From: JANWXD01 sp037446115
Lineage (GTDB): Bacteria > Acidobacteriota > Terriglobia > Bryobacterales > Bryobacteraceae
NCBI GenBank assembly: GCA_037446115.1
Contig: JBBIJF010000046.1
Location: 1-26,012, forward strand
Direction of reading: 5' to 3'
Length of the DNA stretch: 26,012 nucleotides
Both the position numbers and the translations under genes were made by a program. The notes below the pieces were generated by a model, which saw only the letters and a program-made list of their open reading frames with translations, was not told where the DNA came from and made no database searches. Shown here in pieces: positions 8,521 to 18,200 of this stretch (positions are counted from its first letter, which is position 1; the number at the start of each line of letters is the position of its first letter).

Positions 8521-10215
8521 CTACGGAGAGCGGGCAAGGTTGGATTCCGAAGGCCGCCGTTTTCCCTCGATCTGCCATTCGGTGAACGGGGAACGGGCGC
8601 CGCGGATCTTGACGTTGATCAGGCAGGGCCCCTCTCCGCGAAGGCCGCGCTCGACGGCGCCGTAGAACTGTTCGAGAGTTTCCACGGTCTCCCCGCCGCC
8701 GCCGAAGGCTTTCATGATCAGGTCGTAGCGGGCTTGAGTCAACTCGCAGGCTACGGTCGGGCAACCGGGATAGAACTCCCGTTGCAACTCTCGCTCCAGG
8801 CCCCATCCTCCATCGTTACCCACCACGATCACGACGGGTAGGGCGAGGCGCGCCAGCGTGTCCAGTTCGGCCAGGTAGAATCCGAGCGCGCCGTCGCCCG
8901 TAATTGCAACCACACGCCTGCCCGGATTGGCAAGTTGCAGGGCGATGGCATTGGGCAGGGAAGCGCCGATCGTGCCCAGCGGGCCGAGCCGCACCCAGCC
9001 GCCCGGTTGCCGCGCGGGCAGTATGGCGCGTCCCCAGTGCGCGAAATCACCGCCGTCCCAGGAGTAAAGCACGCGGCGCGGCAACAGAGTCCGGAGCTTC
9101 CGGAACACCGCCGCGGGATGAAGCGGTGCGTCCTCATCGCAGGCTGCGCGCTCAAGAACGCCCTGCCACTGGCTGCGAAACTTCCGGAGGCGATCCAGCC
9201 AGGGGCGCTGGGGCCAGGTCTCTGTGCCGAGAGCATCCAAAAACGCGCGCAGCGCCTGGCGCACGTCGGCACACAGACCGATTTCCACGGCACGGTTCAT
9301 GCCGAGCTCCGGTGCGTAGATATCAACCTGAATCAACCTGGCCGTAGGAGAAAACAGGCGCGGGCCGCCGAAGGCCAGCCGGTAGTCCATGCGCTTGCCG
9401 AGCACCACGATGACATCGGCCTCCCGGAAGGCTCTCCAGGCGGCGCGGTTCAGCGCCGGGTCCGCATAGCCCATGCAGAGCGGGTGGTCGTCGGGCAGGA
9501 TTCCCCGGGCCATGGTGATCGTGTACACGGGCAGCGAGGTGCGTTCGGCAAACCGGCGCAGCTCTTGGCCGGCACCGGCCCACCAGACTCCGCTACCCGC
9601 AATCACGACCGGACGTTCCGCGCGGCGCAGCAAGGCAAGGCCGCGCTCCACGTCTTGAGCGGGCGGCGCCCAGCGACTGGCCGGTGGGGGTGACGGCATG
9701 GCGGGCTCGGCTTCGGTTCGCGCAGTCAGCAGATCTACGGGAAGCGTCAGGTGCACGGCGCCCATGCGCCCGGAGACCGCCTCGCGCCAGGCCCGGCCCA
9801 CATAGAAGGGGATGTCGGTCGGCGTGGGCGGCTGGCCGGCCCATTTGACGAGCGGGCGGACACAGCCGGGCTGATCAATGTCTTGGAAGCCCTGGCGATC
9901 GGCCAAGGTCGTGGCCCGGGCCCCGCTGACGGCGATTAACGGGCTTCCGGCGAGCTGAGCCGTCGCCACCGCCGTAAGCGCGTTGGTGTGGCCGGGCCCG
10001 CCGGTGACAAGTGCGACTGCGGGGCGGCGGTTGAGCCGCGCCCAGACGTCGGCTGCGTGGGCCGCGCCGGATTCATGCCGGAAATCGAAGATACGGAATT
10101 GCTTGCGGGCCGCCTCGATGAGGACTTCGTTGAGATGATCGCCAACCAGGGTAAACAGTTCGCGGATTCCCAAGCTTTCCAGGGCGGTGATGAAAAGTTG
10201 CGCGCCGGACGGCAT
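8521..10215 (-). CDS. Thiamine-diphosphate-dependent enzyme, acetolactate synthase-like
   Basis: A 564-residue protein with the three domains of the ThDP decarboxylase/acetolactate synthase family. The N-terminal pyrimidine-binding domain has the cofactor-activating Glu48 in RHESGAAHAAD. A central domain occupies about 190-330. The C-terminal diphosphate-binding domain has GDG at 440-442 and NDGG at 467-470, the expected spacing. It lies alone, with no ilvN-type regulatory subunit beside it, and departs from biosynthetic acetolactate synthase in several places, so a catabolic role (glyoxylate carboligase, oxalyl-CoA decarboxylase or another 2-oxo-acid decarboxylase) is equally open. It is divergent from galE. 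A possible -10 TAGGAT (10230-10225, minus) is nine bases from the ATG. Confidence 0.85.
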   Translation of the reverse strand: MPSGAQLFITALESLGIRELFTLVGDHLNEVLIEAARKQFRIFDFRHESGAAHAADVWARLNRRPAVALVTGGPGHTNALTAVATAQLAGSPLIAVSGARATTLADRQGFQDIDQPGCVRPLVKWAGQPPTPTDIPFYVGRAWREAVSGRMGAVHLTLPVDLLTARTEAEPAMPSPPPASRWAPPAQDVERGLALLRRAERPVVIAGSGVWWAGAGQELRRFAERTSLPVYTITMARGILPDDHPLCMGYADPALNRAAWRAFREADVIVVLGKRMDYRLAFGGPRLFSPTARLIQVDIYAPELGMNRAVEIGLCADVRQALRAFLDALGTETWPQRPWLDRLRKFRSQWQGVLERAACDEDAPLHPAAVFRKLRTLLPRRVLYSWDGGDFAHWGRAILPARQPGGWVRLGPLGTIGASLPNAIALQLANPGRRVVAITGDGALGFYLAELDTLARLALPVVIVVGNDGGWGLERELQREFYPGCPTVACELTQARYDLIMKAFGGGGETVETLEQFYGAVERGLRGEGPCLINVKIRGARSPFTEWQIEGKRRPSESNLARSP

Positions 10216-10224
10216 TCCCGCGCC

Positions 10225-10230
10225 ATCCTA
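10225..10230 (-). promoter_or_regulatory. Possible -10 element of the ThDP enzyme gene
   Basis: TAGGAT on the minus strand ends nine bases before the start codon. No convincing -35 is seen. If correct, the leader is at most a few bases. Confidence 0.3.
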
Positions 10231-10361
10231 CTACACGGGTCTCCCGGAAGGTTTCACGTCCGCCTCCGGGAGCGAACGCCGGGCCGCTTGCATTTGAGCT
10301 TCCGCAAGAGGAAGAGCGGCGTGGCGCGGGCGGAGGAGGCCGGGAAACGGCGGCGGGATAC

Positions 10362-10367
10362 TACAAT
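10362..10367 (+). promoter_or_regulatory. Possible -10 element of galE
   Basis: TACAAT is followed by the galE ATG at 10380. The upstream sequence is GC-rich without a recognisable -35. There is no ribosome site between the element and the ATG, consistent with a very short leader. Confidence 0.35.
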
Positions 10368-10379
10368 TGCCTTTTCGCT

Positions 10380-11351
10380 ATGGCAAAAATCCTGGTGACG
10401 GGAGGCGCCGGTTATATCGGCTCCCACACGGTGCACGCGCTGCTCGGGCGCGGCTATGACGTTTGGGTCGTGGACAACCTGTCGCGCGGGCACCGCCACA
10501 ATGTTCCGCCCGGACGCCTGCGGGAGTTGTCGCTTGAGCAGACGGACGAGTTGGTGCGGTTGTTCCGCGCCGAACGCTTCGACGCGGTGATCCACTTTGC
10601 CGCCTATATTGCGGTGGGGGAATCCGTGCAGAAGCCCGAGCTCTATTTCGCCAATAACGTCGGAGGTTCGATTTCGCTGCTCTGTGCCATGCTCGCTGGG
10701 GGCGTGGACAAGCTCGTGTTCTCCTCGACGGCGGCCGTTTACGGCACGCCGGAACAAATGCCCGTGACTGAGGAGGCCCCGTTTGCTCCGGTGAGTCCGT
10801 ACGGCGAGTCCAAGGTCATGGTGGAGAAAATGCTGGGGTGGCTGGACCCGTGCCGCGGCCTGCACAGCATCTCCCTGCGCTATTTCAATGCCTGCGGCGC
10901 CGACCCGGAAGCCGGTCTCGGCGAGGAGCACGATCCGGAGACGCATCTGATTCCCCTTTTGCTCCGGGCCGTGCGCACGGGTGAGCCGGTGACGATTTTC
11001 GGCGACGATTACGACACGCCGGATGGAACCTGCATCCGCGACTATATCCACGTCAGCGACCTGGCCGACGCGCATGTTCTGGCGCTCGAATCCTTGCTGG
11101 CGGGAGGCGCTTCGGCCGCTTACAACGCCGGCACAGGGCGGGGGCACTCGGTGCTGGAGGTGGTGCGCGCCGTCGAGGAGGTGACGGGACGCCAAGTGCC
11201 GCGTGTGGTCGGACCGCGGCGTCCCGGCGATGCGCCGGTGCTGGTGGCCGACCCCAGCCGGCTGCGGTCCGCTCTCGGCTGGCAGCCGCGCTACACCGAG
11301 CTCCGGGAGATCGTAGCCACCGCCTGGGAATTCGAGCGGCGGCGCAGGTAA
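10380..11351 (+). CDS. galE: UDP-glucose 4-epimerase-like NAD-dependent epimerase
   Basis: A 323-residue extended short-chain dehydrogenase. The NAD-binding GGAGYIGSHT starts at residue 8, the Ser/Thr of the active site is in FSSTAAVYG (about 115-117), and the YxxxK pair is Tyr141/Lys145 in SPYGESK. GalE-type segments follow: LRYFNACGADPEAGLGE, DDYDTPDGTCIRDYIHVSDLADAH and YNAGTGRGHSVLEV. It should interconvert UDP-glucose and UDP-galactose for surface polysaccharide or galactose use; related activities on UDP-GlcNAc or UDP-arabinose cannot be excluded. It is cytoplasmic. The secreted amidohydrolase follows on the same strand 23 bases later but appears to have its own -10. Confidence 0.93.
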   Translation: MAKILVTGGAGYIGSHTVHALLGRGYDVWVVDNLSRGHRHNVPPGRLRELSLEQTDELVRLFRAERFDAVIHFAAYIAVGESVQKPELYFANNVGGSISLLCAMLAGGVDKLVFSSTAAVYGTPEQMPVTEEAPFAPVSPYGESKVMVEKMLGWLDPCRGLHSISLRYFNACGADPEAGLGEEHDPETHLIPLLLRAVRTGEPVTIFGDDYDTPDGTCIRDYIHVSDLADAHVLALESLLAGGASAAYNAGTGRGHSVLEVVRAVEEVTGRQVPRVVGPRRPGDAPVLVADPSRLRSALGWQPRYTELREIVATAWEFERRRR

Positions 11352-11361
11352 CGACATCAGC

Positions 11362-11367
11362 TAGAAT
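11362..11367 (+). promoter_or_regulatory. Possible -10 element of the secreted amidohydrolase gene
   Basis: TAGAAT overlaps a potential upstream ATG (11366) and ends seven bases before the preferred ATG at 11375. The same 13 bases (TAGAATGGCCGCC) occur again at 15142-15154 upstream of the large exported protein. Confidence 0.35.
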
Positions 11368-11374
11368 GGCCGCC

Positions 11375-12652
11375 ATGAAGGTTCTCAGTCTGTTGCTCGC
11401 CGCCGCAGTCCTGCTGGCGCAGGCCGACTACGACCTGTTGCTCAAGGGCGGCCACGTCATCGATCCGAAGAACCGCCTTAACGCGCGGCGCGACGTCGCT
11501 ATCCGGGACGGCCGCGTGGCGGAAGTCGCGGCGGACATCCCTGCGACGCGCGCGCACAAAGTGGTAGACGTCTCCGGCCTGTATGTCACGCCGGGGCTGG
11601 TGGACATACACGTTCACGTTTTCGCCGGCGAAGGTCCGGCCTACACCGGCCGCAACAGCGTTTTCCCTGACGATCACAGTTTTCGCAGCGGGGTCACGAC
11701 GATGGTGGACGCGGGCAGCTCGGGCTGGAAGAATTTTCCCGACTTCAAGCGGCGGGTCATTGACCGTTCGCGCACGCGCGTGCTGGCCCTGCTGAACATC
11801 GTAGGCGCCGGCATGGCGGGTCCGCCGGAACAGGATACATCGGAGATGGACCCCAAGGCCGCCGCCGAGCAGGTGCTGCGCTACCGCGACTGGATTGTCG
11901 GCATCAAGACCGCCCATTATCAGGCTCCGGACTGGACCGCAGTCGAGCGGGCCGTCGAGGCCGGGCGGCTGGCCGGCGTTCCGGTGATGGTGGATTTCGG
12001 AGCGTTTCGTGCGGAACGGCCGTTCCAGGATCTGGTCCTCAAGAAGCTACGCCCGGGTGATATCTACACCCACACTTATCTGGCCTGGGTGCCGATGCTG
12101 GATGACAAGGGGCGCGTCGAGCCGTATCTGTTCGAGGCCCGCAAGCGCGGCGTGATCTTTGATGTGGGCCATGGCGGGGGAAGCTTCGTGTTCCGGCATG
12201 CCGTGCCTGCCGTGCGTCAGGGCTTCGTGCCGGATTCGATTTCGACGGACCTGCACATCGGGAGCATGAACGCCGGCATGAAGGACATGCTCAACGTGAT
12301 GTCGAAGTTCCTGAACATGGGGATGTCACTGGAGGAGGTGATTCTGCGCTCCACCTGGAACCCGGCCCGCCAAATCCGGCGTGAGGACCTGGGGCACTTA
12401 ACTCCCGGCGCCGTGGCCGACGTGGCCGTGTTGCGGGTCCTGAGAGGGGAATTCGGCTTTGTGGACGTCTACGGAGCACGCCTGCGGGGTACGCAGAAGC
12501 TCGTGGCGGAGCTGACCGTGAAAGACGGCCTGGTGGTGTGGGATCTGAACGGCATCACGCGGCAGCACTGGGACAAGCTCGGCAACTACGGCCCGCAGGG
12601 CGATGCGCGATGGGACGGAACCATCGGGCCGGGGGTGCGGGAGCGCAAGTAG
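11375..12652 (+). CDS. Secreted amidohydrolase/deacetylase-family metallohydrolase
   Basis: A 425-residue amidohydrolase-superfamily enzyme with a signal peptide (MKVLSLLLAAAVLLAQA). The start at 11375 makes a proper signal; an ATG at 11366 adds only MAA. Metal site residues are visible: His79 and His81 in VDIHVHV, the probable carboxylated Lys178 in GIKTAH, His233 in YTHTY, His266 in DVGHGGG and Asp292 in STDLH. This is the dihydroorotase-like binuclear pattern of the amidohydrolase/deacetylase subgroup. It would hydrolyse an amide or ester bond in the periplasm; the substrate is unknown. An N-acyl-amino-acid or related substrate is one guess from the subgroup. Confidence 0.88.
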   Translation: MKVLSLLLAAAVLLAQADYDLLLKGGHVIDPKNRLNARRDVAIRDGRVAEVAADIPATRAHKVVDVSGLYVTPGLVDIHVHVFAGEGPAYTGRNSVFPDDHSFRSGVTTMVDAGSSGWKNFPDFKRRVIDRSRTRVLALLNIVGAGMAGPPEQDTSEMDPKAAAEQVLRYRDWIVGIKTAHYQAPDWTAVERAVEAGRLAGVPVMVDFGAFRAERPFQDLVLKKLRPGDIYTHTYLAWVPMLDDKGRVEPYLFEARKRGVIFDVGHGGGSFVFRHAVPAVRQGFVPDSISTDLHIGSMNAGMKDMLNVMSKFLNMGMSLEEVILRSTWNPARQIRREDLGHLTPGAVADVAVLRVLRGEFGFVDVYGARLRGTQKLVAELTVKDGLVVWDLNGITRQHWDKLGNYGPQGDARWDGTIGPGVRERK

Positions 12653-12704
12653 GCGTGGGTTCAAGGCCGATTCGACGCGACAGCAAGGAGACTGCGCCGG
12701 AGTC

Positions 12705-12713
12705 TGTTATCCT
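12705..12713 (+). promoter_or_regulatory. Extended -10 promoter of the DUF1015 gene
   Basis: TGTTATCCT, an extended -10 with TATCCT, lies 26 bases before the ATG at 12740. No clear -35. Confidence 0.45.
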
Positions 12714-12739
12714 GAAATTTCCCCCGAAGTCAATCTGTC

Positions 12740-13975
12740 ATGGCTCAGGTTTTCCCGTTCCGACCGTATCGGTATGCGGCTGCGGCCGGTCCTCTGGAGC
12801 ATCTGCTCACGCAGCCCTACGACAAGATCACTCCGCAGATGCAGGCCCGGTACCTCTCGCTGAGTCCGTACAACATTGTCCGCGTGATCCTGGGGCCGCG
12901 GCTGGCCGGGGATTCTGCTGAGGACAACATTTACACGCGCGCCGCTCGCTATCTGGAGGAATGGATCCGCTGCGGCATCCTGGTTCAGGAGCCGGAGCCC
13001 GCGCTGTTCGCGTATTTCCAGGAATTCACCCATCCGGAAACGGGAGAGCGGCTCACGCGGAAGAGCTTCATCGGGCTCGGCGCCGTGGAGGACTACGCCG
13101 CGGGCGTGGTCTATCGCCACGAGCACACCTTGTCCGGGCCGAAACAGGACCGGCTGGAATTGCTGCGGCACACCCGCGCACACTTCGGCCAGATCTTCAT
13201 GCTTTACCCGGATCCGCAGGGGGTGGTGGACCGCCTGCTGGATGAAGCTGCCTGCGCCTGTCCGGACGCCGAGGTCGTGGACGAATACGGAGCCGTGCAT
13301 CGCCTGTGGCGCATCGCGGAACCCGAACGGGTGGAGCGCATCCGGTGCGCCATGGCGGATAAGAAGCTTCTGATTGCAGACGGCCATCATCGCTATGAAA
13401 CCGCGCTGGCGTTTGCGCGGGAACATCCCGAACTCGAGGATGCCCGCAAGGTGATGATGACGTTTGTCAACCTGCATTCGCCCGGGCTGCGCATCCTGGC
13501 CACGCACCGCCTGGTGCGCGACGGCGACGCCGGCGGCTTCCTCGACGCCGCCCGGTCCCGCTTTCGCCTGTCGGAGTCGTCCTCCCTGGCAGCGTTGCAG
13601 GAGCAGCTGGGCGAGACGCGTGCGGGCTGGGTGCGGATCGGCGTTGCTACCCGAGACGGCCTGTGGCTGCTCGAAGCCGAGCGGGATCCGGAGGAGCTGG
13701 ATGTCTCGTTTCTGCACCGCCGGCTGCTCCAGGAACTGCTCGGAATTGACGAAGAGGCGGTTCGCGCCGAGCGGCGCCTGGGCTATGTGCGATCGGCCCG
13801 CGAGGCGGTGGAGGCCGTTGGGTGCGGCGAGGCGGCTCTGGCTTTTCTGCTCAAGCCCGCCACCGTAGACGAGGTTGCTCGCGTGGCCTTCTCCGGAGGC
13901 GTCATGCCTCAGAAGTCCACCGACTTCTACCCGAAGCTGCTGTCGGGGCTGACCATCTACAAGCTGGAACGCTGA
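12740..13975 (+). CDS. DUF1015 family protein
   Basis: A 411-residue protein of the DUF1015 family at the usual length. Typical segments are the N-terminal VFPFRPYRYA, the QPYDKITPQM stretch near residue 25, SPYNIVRVIL, and the highly conserved DGHHRYETAL near residue 213. It has no signal peptide and is cytoplasmic. The biochemical role of the family is not firmly established, so none is assigned. The gene converges on the oxidoreductase gene with only nine bases between them, which leaves no room for an ordinary terminator. Confidence 0.93.
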   Translation: MAQVFPFRPYRYAAAAGPLEHLLTQPYDKITPQMQARYLSLSPYNIVRVILGPRLAGDSAEDNIYTRAARYLEEWIRCGILVQEPEPALFAYFQEFTHPETGERLTRKSFIGLGAVEDYAAGVVYRHEHTLSGPKQDRLELLRHTRAHFGQIFMLYPDPQGVVDRLLDEAACACPDAEVVDEYGAVHRLWRIAEPERVERIRCAMADKKLLIADGHHRYETALAFAREHPELEDARKVMMTFVNLHSPGLRILATHRLVRDGDAGGFLDAARSRFRLSESSSLAALQEQLGETRAGWVRIGVATRDGLWLLEAERDPEELDVSFLHRRLLQELLGIDEEAVRAERRLGYVRSAREAVEAVGCGEAALAFLLKPATVDEVARVAFSGGVMPQKSTDFYPKLLSGLTIYKLER

Positions 13976-13984
13976 GAGGCGGCT

Positions 13985-15061
13985 TCAGGTGCCCGCCTTG
14001 AGCGGCAGCTTCACGGCGTGCCCGTTGCGGAGCGAGATCTTGGCCGCCTCGAGGATTTCGCACACCTGGACATTGAGATCCAGGCTCACCAGACCTTCCA
14101 GCGGTTGCCGCGAGCGCAGGCAATGGATCATGTAGGCCACCGGTTCGGCGCGTTCCGGCGGCAAGGCGGGTAGAGGAACTTCCTCCGGTGCACCGCGTCC
14201 CTTGCGCAACTCCACCCGGTTCTGAGTGATGTACAGACTCCCTTCGCGCCCGAACACCTCAAGATCCTGGAAGCTTCTCGGCAGGTCCCAGCTTCCCTCG
14301 AGAATCGCCACGGCCTTGGGGTAATGGAGCACCAGGGTGGAGTGGTCCTCCACTTTGGGGAAGGTTTCGGGGCGCAGGTGGTTGGCCTGCGCGTACACGC
14401 TTTCGGGCCGCCCCAGGTACCACAGCGCCCATAGCGCGTTATAGCAGCCGAAATCTACCAGCGCTCCGGCTCCGTTCTTGACCGGGTCGGTCAGCCATTC
14501 AAAGAAATAGCGATTCAGCCCGGTGGGGCCGCCCGGACCGCCGTGGCCGACGATTCCGCGGATGCGCCACAGCCGGCCCAGCGCGCCGGAGTCCGCCTGA
14601 GCCTTGGCGGCGTACTGGGAGGGCCACCACGCCATCTGGTAGTTGGTCATGACCTGTATGCCGTGCTTGCGCGCGAGCTCGCGGATGGCCAGAGCGTCCT
14701 TGTACGTGGCGGCCAGCGGCTTTTCGAACATGACGTGGATTTTGCGGGGCGCGCAGGCCTGGACGATCTCCAGATGGCGGTTGTTCTCGACGAACGCCCA
14801 GACGATGTCCGGCCGGGCCTGGTCCAGCATCTTGCGATAGTCGTCAAAGAATACCGACGCCGGAGCCCCCCGGCGTTTGGCTTCCTCGATCAAGTCCGCG
14901 CGGCTTTCGGCAATGCCCACCAGCTGCGCGGGCCCGCCCTTGATCATCCGGCCCAGGTGTCCCCAGACGTGAGAATGAATCAGACCCACGACCGCGATTT
15001 TCGTTTCCTGGCCCGCGGCGGGAAACCAGGCCAGCAGTGCCAACAGGATGGTGGATTTCAT
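13985..15061 (-). CDS. Secreted Gfo/Idh/MocA-family oxidoreductase
   Basis: A 358-residue protein with a Sec-type signal peptide (MKSTILLALLAWFPAAGQ) followed at once by a Gfo/Idh/MocA Rossmann domain. The dinucleotide loop reads VVGLIHSHVWGHL, a departure from the usual GxGxxG. The family EKP motif with the catalytic lysine is present at 113-115 (MFEKPLA), and the C-terminal domain starts near 145 with VDFGCYNALW, resembling the D-x-GCY group. Family members oxidise or isomerise sugars using tightly bound NAD(P). An exported version would have to fold with bound cofactor, or the signal could be uncleaved. It is divergent from the large exported protein gene. Substrate unknown. Confidence 0.88.
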   Translation of the reverse strand: MKSTILLALLAWFPAAGQETKIAVVGLIHSHVWGHLGRMIKGGPAQLVGIAESRADLIEEAKRRGAPASVFFDDYRKMLDQARPDIVWAFVENNRHLEIVQACAPRKIHVMFEKPLAATYKDALAIRELARKHGIQVMTNYQMAWWPSQYAAKAQADSGALGRLWRIRGIVGHGGPGGPTGLNRYFFEWLTDPVKNGAGALVDFGCYNALWALWYLGRPESVYAQANHLRPETFPKVEDHSTLVLHYPKAVAILEGSWDLPRSFQDLEVFGREGSLYITQNRVELRKGRGAPEEVPLPALPPERAEPVAYMIHCLRSRQPLEGLVSLDLNVQVCEILEAAKISLRNGHAVKLPLKAGT

Positions 15062-15230
15062 CGGCGCAGCCTCAGACTCTATTGTCGCCCCGGACTGCCA
15101 ATTTTACATCTGGCGAGTTGTGGGGCGGCAGGCGATTGCCGTAGAATGGCCGCCGGGTTCGCCGCCGGTCGAAAAAGTGGTACATTAAGTAGCCAAAGAG
15201 AACGAGACGGCGACCAAGAGAGGGCCAAGC
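15062..15230. other. Divergent intergenic region
   Basis: It separates the Gfo/Idh/MocA gene (minus) from the large exported protein gene (plus). It holds an extended -10 on the plus strand (15178-15186), a second TAGAAT with a possible TTGTGG -35 18 bases upstream (15118-15147), and a GAGAGGG ribosome site at 15218-15224. On the minus strand a TTGGCA/TAGAGT pair has a spacer of only 14 bases, so it is doubtful. Confidence 0.4.
15178..15186 (+). promoter_or_regulatory. Extended -10 promoter of the large exported protein/VWA unit
   Basis: TGGTACATT lies 44 bases upstream of the ATG at 15231. A weak TTCGCC sits 17 bases further upstream. The alternative start signal TAGAAT at 15142-15147 is also possible. 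Confidence 0.4.
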
Positions 15231-18200
15231 ATGAGGCGGATTCGGCTTGTTGTTCTTGGTGTCCTGGCTTCGTTGCACCCGCTGGCGGGGCAGGACGTGG
15301 TGGCGAGGGCGCGAGAACTGGAACGGCGGGGGGAGGCCGCCGAAGCGCGCCAGCTGCTGCGCCGCGCGGCGGAGAATGCCCCGCATGATGCCGCGGTGTT
15401 GTCGGCATACGCAGAGTTTTTGGATCGCTATCGCGATCCGGCGGCGCGCGAAGTTTACGACAAGCTTCTGGGACTTCTGAATCGCTCGGACCAGCGCAGC
15501 GCCCGCGCCGCCACCGCGCGACGCCTGGTTCTGCTGTCGTTGATGGCGGGCGACAGGGCGGGCGCGGCGCGCTATTTGGAGGCCTACCGGGCTGCGGGCG
15601 GCGGCGAGTGGCCGGCCGGCGTGCGCCTGGAGACGCCTCCTGCCGCGGAGGGTCCCTACATCGAGATCCCGGGCCCGTTTGAGTCCTTCGCGCGGATGGC
15701 CGCAGTTTCTCAGGAAACGCCTCCCGGGGAACTGCTTGCGGCCCTGGCGCGCAACGTGGTCACCAACGGCTACCAGGCTTCCTCGGGCAACGAGGCCCTG
15801 GAACCCACCGAGTACATGAAATTGCTCGTGCGCTACATCTCGCAGGCGCGCGAGCTGGAGCGCTTCGCCGGCGCCGAGAAGGTCATTCGCGTGGAATCGT
15901 GCGAGTCGCCGCAGGCGGGGGAATTGCTCCGGATTCTCGGCTATCGCATGCGCGGCGCCTGCGGCAGCGAAGTGGTGCTGGAGACCGTGAACGCCACGCG
16001 CGCCTTCCTCACGATCGACTCCGGATTTCCGGTGGCGGAACTCGAGCAGGCCCTGCGGACCAATCGTCCGTTCGTCTACGAGTTCAAGCCCACGCGTGTG
16101 CCGATCCTTTACGGAGCCGACTACTGGCTGGGCGCACGGGAAAAGGGCGGCGGGGATTTTATTGACGCCTACCTGGCGGACCCGGCTCTGTGTCGGCTGT
16201 ATCTGGGGCTGTCGAAACTGGACCGCGAAACGGCCGATGAGCTGCGCAAGGCCGTGCCGGTGCAGCGGCTGCGAGCCTTCGCCCACGTGCTGGACTTCTA
16301 CGGCGGCATGTTCGAGATCCGCAACGGCCGAGCGCTGGTGCCAGGCGGCGCGCGCGCCGAACGGGCCTGGGAAGAACTCGTCGGCGTCTCGCCGAGCAAA
16401 GGCGCCGAGTTTTTCGAGCGCTTGATTTCCAAAGACGACGGCTGGCTGGCGAGCTTCTTTGACGCGCTGGCCCGCATCCACGGCCCGGTCAAGGACTACC
16501 TCACCGAGCCCGAGCGCATGAAGCGCTTCTACATGGCGGTGCGGGGCCGCGTCACCAGTCCCGGCCCCGCCCGTCCCGTGTTCCGCGCCAACACGGAGAT
16601 GCTCCTGCTGACGCACCGGCTGCGCCTGGACCCCGACGGCCGGCCCCACATCCCGGGCAACCTGGAAATCTGGAAGAATCTGTTCATCAAGCACCCGCAC
16701 GGCAAATACGACGGGCGGCTGACACGCCTGGCCAGCACGTGGACCCAGCCGGACGACCTCATCGAGGCTCTCTTCGCCTTGTGCCGCAAAGCCGTGGAAA
16801 ATGAACCGCTCAAGATCTTCATGGCCTTGAGCGACATTAACCGCTACCGCAGTAAACCGCTCGAGGCCGCCACGGTGGACCGTCTGGCGCGCAAGTACCG
16901 CGATCTCGGGGCGCAGTATTCCATCTTTAACGATGCTCCCACCGTCAGCGACAAGACCATCCTCCAGTTCGTGGACGCCACCGAGAGCATTGACCGCATC
17001 CGCAACTCGGCCCTGCGCGCCGATACGGCGGGAACCATGCAGGCGCTCGTCGGCATCTGGCAGATTCTGTGCCGACAGGGCGCCATTCCGGCTTCGGAAG
17101 CGGATGCGGCGCTGGCGGGCCTGCTGGCGCCGTTCGCCGAAATCAACGATGCCAAGGAGCTGTTTGACGCCGGACGCAACGGCGTCGCGCTCCTGCTGAA
17201 GGCGGCGGGGGTTCCCGCAGACCAGCGCCCGCAGGATCGCCTGCTGGATCTTCTGGCCGGCACGGCCCAGCCCTCGGACCCCGACGCGCACGCGCGTCTG
17301 GTCGAGGAGATGACGCGCATCCTCGAGGCCCAGAAGCTCATCTCGCTCAATACGCTGTTCGAACTGGCCGACCATCTGGAGGCTCTGGGGCGCGGCGAAA
17401 AACTCAACACGGCGCTTATCAACCGGATCGCGTCGCGCATCGCCGAGCTCCAGCTCCCGCGGACGTTCCTGAGCAGCGTCGAGCGCAACGCTTTCGCCTT
17501 CGGATACTGGACGGAGCGGCACATTGAAGCGCAGCGCCGTTTGAACCTGCAGGCGGCCATCGAACGTGCCGGAACGGATGCCGGGCGGCTCGCCGAGATC
17601 CGCGGCTCGCTGGCGCCGCTGTTGCGCGACACGCTGGTGGGACTGAATTATGCGCACTACGCGCCGCCGGGCGCCCAGGTGCTTTACACCAACCCCCAGT
17701 TCGTACGCAGCCACGATTTCCTCGGCATGCAGGGGACCAATCAGACGTGGCGCGCCACGGACGTGTTCGGTTCAGGCTGGCCCTCGAACGCCGGAGGGCG
17801 GCTGGTGGGTTCGCTGTCGGGCCTGGCCTACGCGCTGGCCGAGGCGGAGCAGAACTTCATGGTGCCCTCGCGCGAGCAGGCCCTGATCTGGGGCGATCTG
17901 GTGCCGCAGATGATCCTGAGCGCCAAGATCCCCCGCTGGTGGAACGTCAGTCCCTCCCAGATGCACTGGGTGGGATTGCACATGCGCTACGCCGAATCGC
18001 TGGTGGCGGAGGCGTCGCTCGATTCCGAGCTGCGCCGCCGGGTGCTGGAGAGCCTGAGCCGGTTGGCGCTGCCGGCCCGCGTCCGCCGCGTGGCGTCCGC
18101 CCTGGAGGTGTTCGACGTACGGGAGGCCTGGAACAGCATCACGCCGCTCGAGGCTTTCGCCCTGGCGCGGGAGATTCTGGAATCGAAAACCGGGCCGGAG

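Noticed and set aside
15072..17714. An 880-codon open frame on the minus strand
   Set aside because: It lies opposite the large exported protein gene, which has a signal peptide and ribosome site; the antisense frame shows only a low-complexity Arg/Gln/Gly-rich composition.
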